NCBI GenBank assembly: GCA_041390625.1
Contig: JAWKPM010000007.1
Coordinates: 124,001-188,000, forward strand
Direction: 5' to 3'
Source: RBC038 sp041390625
GTDB taxonomy: Bacteria; Chloroflexota; Dehalococcoidia; UBA2979
DNA: 64,000 nucleotides
Part shown: one piece after another, positions 1 to 7,839 of the stretch
How the letters are laid out: each line of letters begins with the position of its first letter
Position numbering within the stretch: position 1 is the first letter of the stretch
The notes under the pieces: generated by a model
Seen by the model: the letters and a program-made list of their open reading frames with translations, nothing else
Database searches by the model: none
What the model was told of the DNA's origin: nothing
Position numbers and translations under genes: made by a program

Positions 1-242
1 GGCTCAAGGTCTCGGAGCGCGCGGAGTACGGCTCGGTGACGGACGCCGAGGCACTCGAGGCGCTGCAGCGGCTGAGCCGCGCGGAGGGCATCATCCCCGC
101 CCTCGAGTCGGCGCACGCGGTGGCGTACCTGCTGAAGCTGGCGCCCTCGTTGTCGGCGGACGATCTCGTGGTGGTGAACGTCAGCGGTCGGGGCGACAAG
201 GACATGGGCACCGTCGCCTCGGCGCTGGGGGTCGAGCTCTAG
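1..242 (+). CDS. trpB: Tryptophan synthase beta chain, C-terminal fragment
   Basis: This is the 3' end of a gene that begins before the window; the reading frame starts at base 3 and ends with TAG. TrpB joins indole to serine in a PLP-dependent reaction, the last step of tryptophan synthesis, in complex with TrpA. The visible 79 residues carry the family's conserved C-terminal run EGIIPALESAHAVAY followed by VVNVSGRGDKD, which is diagnostic of TrpB. The N-terminal part and the PLP lysine lie outside the window. The stop codon overlaps tail to tail by 4 nt (CTAG) with the stop of the convergent exchanger gene, so trpA, if linked, is not downstream here. Confidence 0.95.
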   Translation, partial: LKVSERAEYGSVTDAEALEALQRLSRAEGIIPALESAHAVAYLLKLAPSLSADDLVVVNVSGRGDKDMGTVASALGVEL

Positions 243-1456
243 CCGCTGCCACCCTCGAGGCCCGCCAACGCGCCTCGACGTTCGCGTCGCTCAAGCCGCC
301 AGGCGCGCACCGCGACGGTGGTGATCGTGACTGCCACCAGCGGGAGCACGAAGCCGAGCATCGCGACGGCGAACGGGCCGAGCGCGCCGCGGTCGGTGGC
401 GTCGAAGTAGAGATATGTCGCGTAGCCCGCGTAGAGCGCGAGGAACATCAAGCCGTTCCAGCGCGTGATGACGTGCCCGGCGAAGAAGACCGGCAGGCAG
501 GCGACGGCGACGGCCGTCATCACCGGCAGATCGACGCGAAGGGCCGAGTCGGGCACCTCCACGCCGTCAGGTGCGACGAGCCCGGCCGCTCCGAGCACCG
601 CGAGCAGGTTGAAGAGGTTGCTGCCGACGATGTTGCCGACGGCGATGTCGCGCTCGCCGCGGAGAGCGGCCACCACCGACGTGGCGAGCTCGGGCATCGA
701 GGTACCAGCCGCGACGATAGTTAGCCCGATGACGAGGTCACTCACACCGAGGGCCTCGGCCGCCTCGATGGCGCCATCGACAAACCAGTCGGCGCCCAGC
801 ACGAGCATCGCGAAGCCGAGCAGGACGCGCCCCGCATCGAGGGCGAGGCGGGCGGCCGAGGCGTCGCTCGCGCCGAACTCCTCGCTGTACTCCTCGACGA
901 CCTCGCGGGAGGCGCGACGGCTGTGGACGATCGCCCACGTCGTGTAGACGAGGATCGAGCCGAAAAGGATGGCGCCGTCGATGCGGCCGATCGAGTGGTC
1001 GAGGGCAAGCAGCAGCAGGAGGCACGACGCACCGATCATCAGCGGCACGTCGATGCGCACGAGCTGCTGCGCGACCACCAGCGGCGCGATGGTTGCGGAG
1101 AGCCCGAGGATGACGAGGACGTTGAACAGGTTGCTGCCGACGACGTTGCCGATGGCGACACCCTCGTTGCCGCCGAGGCTGGACGACACGCTGACGGCGA
1201 GCTCGGGCGCGCTCGTGCCGAAGGCGACAACCGTGAGGCCGATGACGAGGGGCGAGATACCGACGGTGGCGGCGAGCCTCGATGCGCCGCGCACAAGCGA
1301 CTCGGCGCCAGCGACGAGGAACACGAGGCCGAGTCCGAAGAGGAAGATGGTCGTCGCTTCGATACCTGAACGATAGGTCAGGCGTCGAGGCGCGACAAGG
1401 CTCGATGGCGCTCGGACCTCAGCGGGAGGCGAGTAGCAGGACGAGCACGAGCGCAC
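239..1456 (-). CDS. Calcium/sodium antiporter family (CaCA, YrbG-like) membrane exchanger
   Basis: Predicted cation exchanger of the inner membrane. The protein has about ten hydrophobic segments and two homologous halves, each with an alpha-repeat: GTSAPEL followed by GNVVGSNLFN near residue 80, and GTSMPEL followed by GNIVGSNLFN near residue 255. These acidic repeats form the ion-binding site in the CaCA family. It is the last gene of a minus-strand run after the DUF389 gene. The start is uncertain: the only standard in-frame start is GTG at 1456, which overlaps the upstream gene by 38 nt and adds about 30 non-family residues before the first membrane segment. CTG at 1381 is an alternative. 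The transported ion cannot be told from sequence. Confidence 0.9.
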   Translation of the reverse strand: MRSCSSCYSPPAEVRAPSSLVAPRRLTYRSGIEATTIFLFGLGLVFLVAGAESLVRGASRLAATVGISPLVIGLTVVAFGTSAPELAVSVSSSLGGNEGVAIGNVVGSNLFNVLVILGLSATIAPLVVAQQLVRIDVPLMIGASCLLLLLALDHSIGRIDGAILFGSILVYTTWAIVHSRRASREVVEEYSEEFGASDASAARLALDAGRVLLGFAMLVLGADWFVDGAIEAAEALGVSDLVIGLTIVAAGTSMPELATSVVAALRGERDIAVGNIVGSNLFNLLAVLGAAGLVAPDGVEVPDSALRVDLPVMTAVAVACLPVFFAGHVITRWNGLMFLALYAGYATYLYFDATDRGALGPFAVAMLGFVLPLVAVTITTVAVRAWRLERRERRGALAGLEGGSG

Positions 1457-2429
1457 CGGCGGCCGAGAGCCACATGATCAAGGCGGTGCGGAGCCGACGG
1501 CGTGCGCGCTCAGCCTCCCACCAGAGGCGCGGGCGCACGCCCTGCGCGACGAATGTCAGCGTGCCGGCGAGGTTGATGCCGATCACGTTGGTGACGGTGA
1601 GGACGAACGCGCCTCGGGCGGCCTGGAACTCACCCTCGCCGACGAGCATGCCGGCAGTAACGAGTGGCGGCATGAGGGCGACGGCGACCATGACGCCGAT
1701 GACCGCGCCCGAGAGGCCTCGGGTGTAGGCGAGCGTGCCGGCCGCGCCGGCGCCGAGTGCCAGGAGGAGGTTGCCGAGGTCGACCGAGGTGCGCGTCGAG
1801 ATCTCGGCGGCCAGCGGGTTCACGGTGACGAACAGGCCGATCACGACGGCCACGACGGTCGCAGTCGCCACGCCGGCAATGTTGGTGATGATCGAGCGCC
1901 GGACGAGGTCAGTGTCGCCGAGCGCGGTGGCGAGCGAGAGCGCCACGTTCGGCCCGAGGAGGGGCGCGATGACCATCGCGCCGATGATCACGGCCACGTC
2001 GTCGCGCAGGAGGCCGACGGCCGCGACCAGGGCGGATAGTGCGGCCATGCCGAGGAACACGCGGTCGGGTACGAGCCCGTCGGTCACCTCGTTGTAGAGC
2101 TCCTCGCGGCTGACACGGTCGAAGCCGTTCGGCCTCGACTCGGGCTCGGGAGCGCCGAGCTCGTCCTCGACGGCCTCGTTGTCCTCGAGACGCGGCACGA
2201 TGCCCTCGACGGGGGAGAGCACGATGCGGAAGCCCTCGGCCTCGCCGTAGCGCGTCGCGAGGTTGTCCATGACGGCCTCGACGTGCTCGCCCGGCAGCAC
2301 GAGCTCGAGCATGAGGGCGCGGTCGTCGACGTCGCGCCAGGCACCCAGCACCTCGACCTCGCCCAGCCCCTCGAGGACCCGTTCCTTCGTTCGCTCGGGG
2401 ACGAAGACCTGCATCATGCGCAGCGGCAT
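1419..2429 (-). CDS. DUF389 membrane protein (TIGR00341 family)
   Basis: A 336-residue protein with a soluble N-terminal domain (about residues 1-100) and a hydrophobic C-terminal half with several membrane segments. The pattern matches the DUF389 / uncharacterised hydrophobic domain family, including the conserved block GAMVIAPLLGPN near residue 155. The function of the family is not established. ATG at 2429 lies 6 nt after the stop of the GDPD gene, and the 3' end overlaps the possible start of the exchanger gene, so it belongs to the phosphodiesterase-GDPD-DUF389-exchanger operon. A transport or membrane-sensing role is only a guess. Confidence 0.85.
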   Translation of the reverse strand: MPLRMMQVFVPERTKERVLEGLGEVEVLGAWRDVDDRALMLELVLPGEHVEAVMDNLATRYGEAEGFRIVLSPVEGIVPRLEDNEAVEDELGAPEPESRPNGFDRVSREELYNEVTDGLVPDRVFLGMAALSALVAAVGLLRDDVAVIIGAMVIAPLLGPNVALSLATALGDTDLVRRSIITNIAGVATATVVAVVIGLFVTVNPLAAEISTRTSVDLGNLLLALGAGAAGTLAYTRGLSGAVIGVMVAVALMPPLVTAGMLVGEGEFQAARGAFVLTVTNVIGINLAGTLTFVAQGVRPRLWWEAERARRRLRTALIMWLSAAGALVLVLLLASR

Positions 2430-2435
2430 CGGCGG

Positions 2436-3176
2436 CTACTCCCGGCCTTCGAGGGCCGCGCGCACACGGGAGGGCAGGTTCGAGCAGACGCCATCGACAC
2501 CGGCCTCAAGGACGCGCGCGATGTCGGCCGGCTCGTCGACCGTCCACGTGAAGACCATCAAGCCTCGAAGGTGGGCGGCCTCGACGGTCGCGGCGTCGAC
2601 GAGCGAGTGCGCGAGGCTGACGGCGGCGGAACCACCTCGCGCGGCGGCCTCGACGGGCGAGTCGTAGCCGTAGCGCGCCTCGGAGCCGGGACCGGCGTTC
2701 AGCGCGACACGCACCTCGGGCAGTTCGGCATGGCACGCGGTCACGACGGCGGGATCGAAGGCCCAGATCCAGCACCAGCCCGTGGCGCCAGCGGCACGGA
2801 CGGCGCGGGCAACGGCGGCCTCGAGACCAGGGTCCTTCACCTCGATGCAGAGGAGGGCGCGGCCCCCAATGGCGGCCAGCGCCTCGTCGAGGGTCGGGAC
2901 GCGCTGGGGCTCGAGGCAGCCGTGGGGGTCGACAACGCGCACGGCGTCGAGATCCGCGAGCGTGAGATCAGAGAGCGGGCGGTCGAGGCCGGTCGTGCGT
3001 GCGAGGGAGGCGTCGTGCATCAGCACCGGCACGCCATCCGCGGTGGCGCGCACGTCGATCTCGATGGCGTCGACGTGCTGGGCCAGCGCGACCTCGATGC
3101 CGGCGAGCGTGTTCTCGGGGCACTCGCCCATCTGTGTGCGGTGGGAGATGACCAGGGGACGGGCGTCGCCCTTCAC
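2436..3176 (-). CDS. Glycerophosphodiester phosphodiesterase family protein
   Basis: Predicted to hydrolyse glycerophosphodiesters to glycerol-3-phosphate and an alcohol. Family residues are visible: HR at 12-13, ENT at 21-23, EIDV near 40, the catalytic MHD near 55, and IEVKD around residue 115. At 246 residues it has the normal length for a cytoplasmic GDPD, and there is no signal peptide. The start is GTG, chosen because it overlaps the TGA stop of the upstream phosphodiesterase in a GTGA arrangement and matches the family's N terminus; the open frame continues upstream but only as a shadow of that gene. Second gene of a four-gene minus-strand operon. Confidence 0.92.
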   Translation of the reverse strand: MKGDARPLVISHRTQMGECPENTLAGIEVALAQHVDAIEIDVRATADGVPVLMHDASLARTTGLDRPLSDLTLADLDAVRVVDPHGCLEPQRVPTLDEALAAIGGRALLCIEVKDPGLEAAVARAVRAAGATGWCWIWAFDPAVVTACHAELPEVRVALNAGPGSEARYGYDSPVEAAARGGSAAVSLAHSLVDAATVEAAHLRGLMVFTWTVDEPADIARVLEAGVDGVCSNLPSRVRAALEGRE

Positions 3177-4375
3177 GCCAGCACCAGGGGTATCAGCACC
3201 TCTTCGGGGCGCATGCCGGAGTGGTGCGAGGGCTGGTGCAGCGCGTGGCGATCTCCGCCAGCGGTGACGTAGGCGAGGATGTCGGCGCCGAGCGAGATCG
3301 CCATGAAGTCCCCCAAGCGGCGGCGCGTCTCCTCGGACAGCGGGGCGGGACCGAGGAGGCGCAGTTCCTCGACCTCGGCGGCGGTCAGCAGGGCGAAGCG
3401 CTCGCCGAAGCGGAGACGGAAGGCAGCGGCGAAGTCCTCGGTCTGGCCCGGCCGGACGTGGAAGACCGCGCAGCGCAGATCGCCCGAAGGCAGACACGCC
3501 AGGCGCGAGCCGAGCGCGTCGTCGTTGCGGATCGGGTGGCGGTGCTCGGGCGGCGCCTCGAGGTGGCCGTGGTCTGAGGTGAGGACGATGCGCGCGGCGC
3601 CCTGCAGCGTCTCGGCGCAGCGGGCCAGCTCGCGGTCGATGGCGGTGATGGCGCCGTGCACCTCGGGCGAGTTGAGGCCGTACTCGTGCGCCGCGCCGTC
3701 GACGTGGGGCAGGTAGAGGTACGTGTACGACGGGTCCCCGGCGTCCTCGACGTGGGAGATGACGGCATCGAAGGCCTCGCGCAGCGAGCGGTACGGCATG
3801 CAAGCGCGACCGCCGAGGGCGTAGGCGGAGTAGGTGGAGCCGGCGATGCGCTCCGGCTGGACGCACGCGGTGTCGCGGGTCGCACGCTGCCAGAGCGACG
3901 GCAGCGGGAAGGCATCAGTGGCCTCGATGCCGAGCTCCTGCAGCGGGCGGTCGTCGAGGCGGCGTGTGAACGGGAGGACCGTCGCGGCATCGGCGAGGGC
4001 GGGCAGGTGCGTCCACCAGCCGACGATGCCGTGGTCGGCCGGCCAGGCGCCGGTCGCCAGCGAGGTCAGCGCGACGGCCGTGGTCGACGGGAATGTGCTG
4101 CGCAGTTGTCGTACGCGGTGCTCGCGCATGAACGAGGCGCCCGCCTCGGCCTCGAGGGCGGAGGCGCCGAGGCCGTCGACGAGGATGAAGACGAGGTGCT
4201 CGGCGGGGCCGATGTCGGCCTCGAGCGCGCGGCTGTGGTCCGTGGCCTCGATGTCGGGGACGTCGGCGATGGTCGCGATGGCGCGGGCGAGATCGACGAG
4301 GCCGGGCTCGGTCGTGTCCGGACGCAGCAACTCGCCGGCTTCGAAGGCGGCGAGCAGTCGATCGACATCGGACAC
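3173..4375 (-). CDS. Type I phosphodiesterase / nucleotide pyrophosphatase family protein
   Basis: A 400-residue member of the alkaline-phosphatase superfamily. Metal and catalytic signatures are present in order: VDGLG (Asp67), the nucleophile region FPSTT (Thr98), HVDGAAHEYG, and TSDHGH. These match the PF01663 phosphodiesterase/nucleotide pyrophosphatase fold, which usually binds two zinc ions. There is no signal peptide, so it probably acts in the cytoplasm. It is the first gene of the operon that continues with GDPD (GTGA overlap), so the two may degrade phosphodiesters in sequence; the substrate is unknown. Confidence 0.88.
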   Translation of the reverse strand: MSDVDRLLAAFEAGELLRPDTTEPGLVDLARAIATIADVPDIEATDHSRALEADIGPAEHLVFILVDGLGASALEAEAGASFMREHRVRQLRSTFPSTTAVALTSLATGAWPADHGIVGWWTHLPALADAATVLPFTRRLDDRPLQELGIEATDAFPLPSLWQRATRDTACVQPERIAGSTYSAYALGGRACMPYRSLREAFDAVISHVEDAGDPSYTYLYLPHVDGAAHEYGLNSPEVHGAITAIDRELARCAETLQGAARIVLTSDHGHLEAPPEHRHPIRNDDALGSRLACLPSGDLRCAVFHVRPGQTEDFAAAFRLRFGERFALLTAAEVEELRLLGPAPLSEETRRRLGDFMAISLGADILAYVTAGGDRHALHQPSHHSGMRPEEVLIPLVLA

Positions 4376-4485
4376 GGCCGCCGCCTCACCAGCCGGTGGC
4401 GCCTCGACGGCCGTCCGGCCGCCCCCGCCACGCTACCACGGGAGGAGACGCGCGCGGCGCATGGCCGGCGGGCTGGAAATGGGCG

Positions 4486-4965
4486 TTAGGCCTCGGGCGG
4501 ACGCACCAGCAGCACAGGGCAGCTCGCGTGGCGCACCACGTGGTCGGCCACGGAGCCGAGGAGGGCGCGCCCGAGTCCGGCTCGGCCGTGCGTGGCCATC
4601 ACGATGACGTCCGCTCCCAGGTCACGCGCGGCATCGACGATGGCGGAGCCGGGGTGCCCTTCGAGGATCTGGGTGCGGACCTCGACGGCGCCGCCGTCGA
4701 GGAGGCGCTGCCGCGTGGCCTCGAGGTGCGCATCGGCCTCGGAACGCTCGGCGGCGACGACTTCCTCGGCCGACTCGACGGCATAGCGCCCGGCACCGCC
4801 GACCCAGCCGGAGGGGGTGGTCTGCGCCATGATCTGGCCGACGGTGTCGATGACCTGGACGGCGACGACCACGGCGCCCGTGGAGGTCGCGAGATGCAGG
4901 GCGTTTGGGATCGCGGCTTCGGCCAGATCCGAGCCGTCGGTCGTGAACAGGATTGTGCGGTACAT
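4486..4965 (-). CDS. Universal stress protein (UspA family)
   Basis: A 159-residue cytoplasmic protein with the Usp fold. It begins MYRTILFTTDGSD, typical of the family, and ends with the ATP-binding pattern MATHGRAGLGRALLGS followed by CPVLLVR. Such ATP-binding Usps act in stress survival without a known single reaction. ATG at 4965 was chosen because GGAGG lies 6 nt upstream on the coding strand; longer in-frame extensions have no family similarity. It stands alone on the minus strand, divergent from the gene at 5210, and the intergenic region between them holds three copies of the CCTCGATGG motif. Confidence 0.92.
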   Translation of the reverse strand: MYRTILFTTDGSDLAEAAIPNALHLATSTGAVVVAVQVIDTVGQIMAQTTPSGWVGGAGRYAVESAEEVVAAERSEADAHLEATRQRLLDGGAVEVRTQILEGHPGSAIVDAARDLGADVIVMATHGRAGLGRALLGSVADHVVRHASCPVLLVRPPEA

Positions 4966-4988
4966 GGACAGCCTCCATCCGCGACCGA

Positions 4989-5035
4989 CCTCGATGGCCG
5001 CCGCGCCTCGATGGGGCCAGCGTAGGCCTCGATGG
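4989..5035. repeat. Three closely spaced CCTCGATGG motifs
   Basis: CCTCGATGG occurs at 4989, 5006 and 5027, spaced 17 and 21 bases apart, in the divergent intergenic region between the stress-protein gene and the gene at 5210. The motif is the commonest short word of the window but is rarely this clustered. No function is known. Confidence 0.7.
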
Positions 5036-5209
5036 GGCTGCACGGGGGGCCGAAGGTCCTTTCGGGCGCGCTCGATTGTCACCTGAAGTCCGGGTCAGGG
5101 CCGCCTAGGCTCGAATCGTGCGGAGCGAGGCCGAGACCGCTACCGTTCGGGCGACGAATCCGCGCCGGGACGAACCATCGGCGCGCAGCACCGACGGAGG
5201 AGCGACGCC

Positions 5210-5518
5210 ATGCCGTACATCCGGGTCTCGATCATGAAGCCGAAGGCTGGGAGCGACGTCGAAGTTCGACGAATCCTGGACGACCTGGCGGGCTACTTCG
5301 CGAACCAGCCCGGCTACCTCGGCGGGTTCCGCATCGACTCGCACGACGGCACGGGGCTGCTCGGCCGGATCACGACGTGGTCCGACGAGGCCGCGGCCGA
5401 CCAGGCGGCGCAGACCGATCACGTCCTCGCGATCCGCTCGCAGCTGAACCCGGTCGTGGAAGAGGGCTCGCACGAGGAGCACGCCTTCCAGGGGACCGAG
5501 ATCGCGCCGGCGGGCTAG
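5210..5518 (+). CDS. Small ABM-like (antibiotic biosynthesis monooxygenase fold) protein
   Basis: A 102-residue protein beginning MPYIRVSIMKPK, with GGFRIDSHDG and a strand-rich layout that fits the dimeric alpha/beta-barrel ABM fold. Members include small monooxygenases and many proteins of unknown role, so no reaction is assigned. ATG follows a good ribosome site (GGAGG, 7 nt upstream). It lies 40 nt before an ABC transporter gene on the same strand and may be cotranscribed with it. Identification rests on general pattern rather than a catalytic motif. Confidence 0.65.
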   Translation: MPYIRVSIMKPKAGSDVEVRRILDDLAGYFANQPGYLGGFRIDSHDGTGLLGRITTWSDEAAADQAAQTDHVLAIRSQLNPVVEEGSHEEHAFQGTEIAPAG

Positions 5519-5558
5519 CGTTCGGCCTCGATGAAGCCCTCCTCGATCGGAGGCCACG

Positions 5559-6470
5559 GTGGTGGAGCCCGCGATCCGCTTCGAGGGGGTCACGAAGCGC
5601 TTCGACGACGTCGAGGCGCTTCGGGGGCTCGACCTCAGCGTGGAGCCGGGCGAGATCTTCGGATTCCTCGGGCCCAACGGGGCGGGCAAGACCACCGCGA
5701 TCCGGATCATGTTCGACCTGATCCGGCCGACATCTGGGCACGTGGCCGTGCTCGGACACGACGCGCAGAGCGCCGGCATCGAGGTGCGGCGAGCGGCGAC
5801 GCACCTGCCGAGCGATGCCGCCTTCTACGAATCGATGTCGGCGAACGGGTACCTCGACCTCATCGCCTCGATCCGAGGCAACGGCGTTGATCGGGCCTGG
5901 CGCGGCCGGCTCATCGAACGCCTGGAACTCGATCCGAGCCGGCGCATCGGCACGCTGTCGCGGGGGAATCGCCAGAAGGTGGGCATCGTTGCGGCGCTGA
6001 TGAGCCGCCCGGCGCTCGTTGTCCTCGATGAGCCGACCTCGGGCCTCGACCCGATCATGCAGGAGACGGTGGAGGCAATCCTGCGAGAGGTCGCGGGCGA
6101 GGGCACGACGGTGTTCTTCTCCTCGCACGTCCTGGCGGAGGTCGAGCAGCTGTGCTCGCGTGTGGCGATGCTGCGCCTGGGGCAGGTCGTGCGCGTCATT
6201 GACCTCGCGGAAGAGCGGCTCGTCGCGCCTCGACAGGTGGAAGTGACGTTCGCGGAGGCACCGGCGCGTGCCGCCCTCGAGGGGGTGGCGGGCGCGCCGC
6301 TGACGAGCCTCGATGGCGTGCGTGCGACGTTCGAGACGCGCGACGGCATCGATGCGCTGGTCAAGCGGCTCGCGGAGTTCACGCTCGTGCGCCTCGAGAC
6401 GCACGAGCCCTCCCTCGAGGAGATCTTCCTCACGTATTACGGCGAAGCGGCGGCAGGAGACGCGGCGTGA
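5559..6470 (+). CDS. ABC transporter ATP-binding protein
   Basis: ATPase subunit of an ABC exporter, 303 residues. Walker A is GPNGAGKT at 38-45, the signature is LSRGNRQK near 134, Walker B with D-loop is VVLDEPTSGLD, and the switch histidine is in SSHV. The C-terminal 90 residues form the extension typical of CcmA/DrrA-type ATPases. The start is GTG at 5559 or the next codon, also GTG. It overlaps the permease gene by 4 nt (GTGA), which couples their translation. The substrate is not evident; homologous pairs export antibiotics, lipids or unknown compounds. Confidence 0.93.
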   Translation: MVEPAIRFEGVTKRFDDVEALRGLDLSVEPGEIFGFLGPNGAGKTTAIRIMFDLIRPTSGHVAVLGHDAQSAGIEVRRAATHLPSDAAFYESMSANGYLDLIASIRGNGVDRAWRGRLIERLELDPSRRIGTLSRGNRQKVGIVAALMSRPALVVLDEPTSGLDPIMQETVEAILREVAGEGTTVFFSSHVLAEVEQLCSRVAMLRLGQVVRVIDLAEERLVAPRQVEVTFAEAPARAALEGVAGAPLTSLDGVRATFETRDGIDALVKRLAEFTLVRLETHEPSLEEIFLTYYGEAAAGDAA

Positions 6471-7363
6471 GCGGGACCTCGAGGCTGCCGCTGCTGCGCA
6501 AGGCGCTGCGCGACCTGCGGAACCCGCTCATCGCGTACGGGGGTGGGCTGGCGGCGCTCGGGATTATGTACGTCGGGCTCTTCCCGTCCTACCAGGACAT
6601 GCTATCCAGCTTCGAGCTGCCGTCGGAATACTCGGCCTTCTTCGGCGACATCACGAACCTGAGTACGCTGTCGGCGTTCATCCAGATCGAGTTCTTCAGC
6701 CTGTGGCTGCCGCTGCTCCTCGCGATCTTCGCCATCGTCTCGGGTACCTCGCAGATCGCCGGTGACGAGCAGGCGGGGCGGCTGGAGGTGATCCTCTCGC
6801 AGCCCATCTCGCGGCGGCGGCTGTTCGCCGAGCGAGGCGGGGCGCTGCTGATCGGGGCGGTGCTGATCTGCCTCGCGTGCTCGCTTGGGTTCCTGGTGGC
6901 GTGGCCGCTCTTCGTGGAGAACGCCGATGTCAGCCTCGGTCGCGCACTGCTTGCGCCACTCGGCCTTGTGGGCTTCGGGTGGTTCTTCGTCGGGCTGGCG
7001 CTCTTCACCGGCGCGCTGACGGCGACGCGCGGGCAGGCGACGGCGATCATGACCGCGATCACGGTGCTGACGTACCTGGCGGACGTGCTTCGGGACCTGG
7101 TGCCGGGCCTCGGGCCGCTGCGGTTCGTGTCGCCGTTCTTCTACGGTGACACCAAGCGGATGTTCACCGACGGCGCCATCCCGTGGCACCAGGCGGCGCT
7201 GTTCCTCGGCGTGGCGATCGTGCTGCTGGCGGCACTGCGCACCTTCGAGGCGCGGGAGATCGGGACCGAGCGCTCACCGCTGCGCTGGCGGCCGCGCCGT
7301 TCCTCGAGGGGTAGTCGGGGAGCGCGCGAGGCGTCCCGGCCGGCGGAGCAGCCTCGGGGCTAG
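6467..7363 (+). CDS. ABC transporter permease (ABC-2 type)
   Basis: Membrane subunit partnered with the preceding ATPase. The 298-residue protein has about six hydrophobic segments and a cytoplasmic loop DEQAGRLEVILSQPISRRRL, which is characteristic of ABC-2 permeases of the exporter class. It starts with GTG in a GTGA overlap with the ATPase stop. The C terminus is a basic, probably cytoplasmic tail of about 40 residues. Its TAG stop overlaps tail to tail (CTAG) with the convergent acetyltransferase gene. No substrate-binding protein is nearby, in line with export. Confidence 0.9.
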   Translation: MSGTSRLPLLRKALRDLRNPLIAYGGGLAALGIMYVGLFPSYQDMLSSFELPSEYSAFFGDITNLSTLSAFIQIEFFSLWLPLLLAIFAIVSGTSQIAGDEQAGRLEVILSQPISRRRLFAERGGALLIGAVLICLACSLGFLVAWPLFVENADVSLGRALLAPLGLVGFGWFFVGLALFTGALTATRGQATAIMTAITVLTYLADVLRDLVPGLGPLRFVSPFFYGDTKRMFTDGAIPWHQAALFLGVAIVLLAALRTFEAREIGTERSPLRWRPRRSSRGSRGAREASRPAEQPRG

Positions 7364-7839
7364 CGAGTCACCTCGAGCGGCAGGTCCATCCATCGATGCT
7401 CGATGCCGGCGTCGAGGAAGACGTCGCCACGCGCGGTGTAGCCGAGTCGCTCGTAGAACGGGATCGCGTGCAGCTGCGCGGCGAGGGTGATGCCCCGATA
7501 GCCGCGGGCGCGCGCCTCGTCCTGCAGCGCCTCCATCACGAGACGGCCGACGCCACCTCGGCGCTCCGAGGCGAGCACGGCGACGCGGCCGATGTGGGCG
7601 TGACCGGCCTCGTCACGCTCGAGCAAGAGACGGCCGGTGCCGACCGGGTGGCCGTCGCGCCTCGCCAGGACGTGTAGGGCGGTGACGTTCGAGGTGGGTT
7701 CGGCGTCGTGCTCGTCGATCTCGAGGTCCTCGGGAACGCGCTGCTCCTCGATGAAGACGGTGCGGCGGACGGTGAGGGCGTCGTTCATCTGATCGACGGT
7801 GCGAACGACCTCGATGGTGGCGGTCGTCACCTCGGTCAT
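7360..7839 (-). CDS. GNAT family N-acetyltransferase (YjcF/ElaA-like)
   Basis: A 159-residue acetyl-CoA-dependent acetyltransferase. The block VFIEEQRVPEDLEIDEHD near residue 28 marks the YjcF/ElaA subgroup, and the acetyl-CoA loop is seen as RRGGVGRLVMEAL, followed by the usual FYERLGY. The acceptor is unknown. ATG overlaps the stop of the upstream lipoprotein gene (ATGA), so it is the fourth and last gene of a tightly coupled operon with DUF72 and two lipoproteins. Its stop overlaps the permease stop of the opposite strand by 4 nt. Confidence 0.88.
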   Translation of the reverse strand: MTEVTTATIEVVRTVDQMNDALTVRRTVFIEEQRVPEDLEIDEHDAEPTSNVTALHVLARRDGHPVGTGRLLLERDEAGHAHIGRVAVLASERRGGVGRLVMEALQDEARARGYRGITLAAQLHAIPFYERLGYTARGDVFLDAGIEHRWMDLPLEVTR

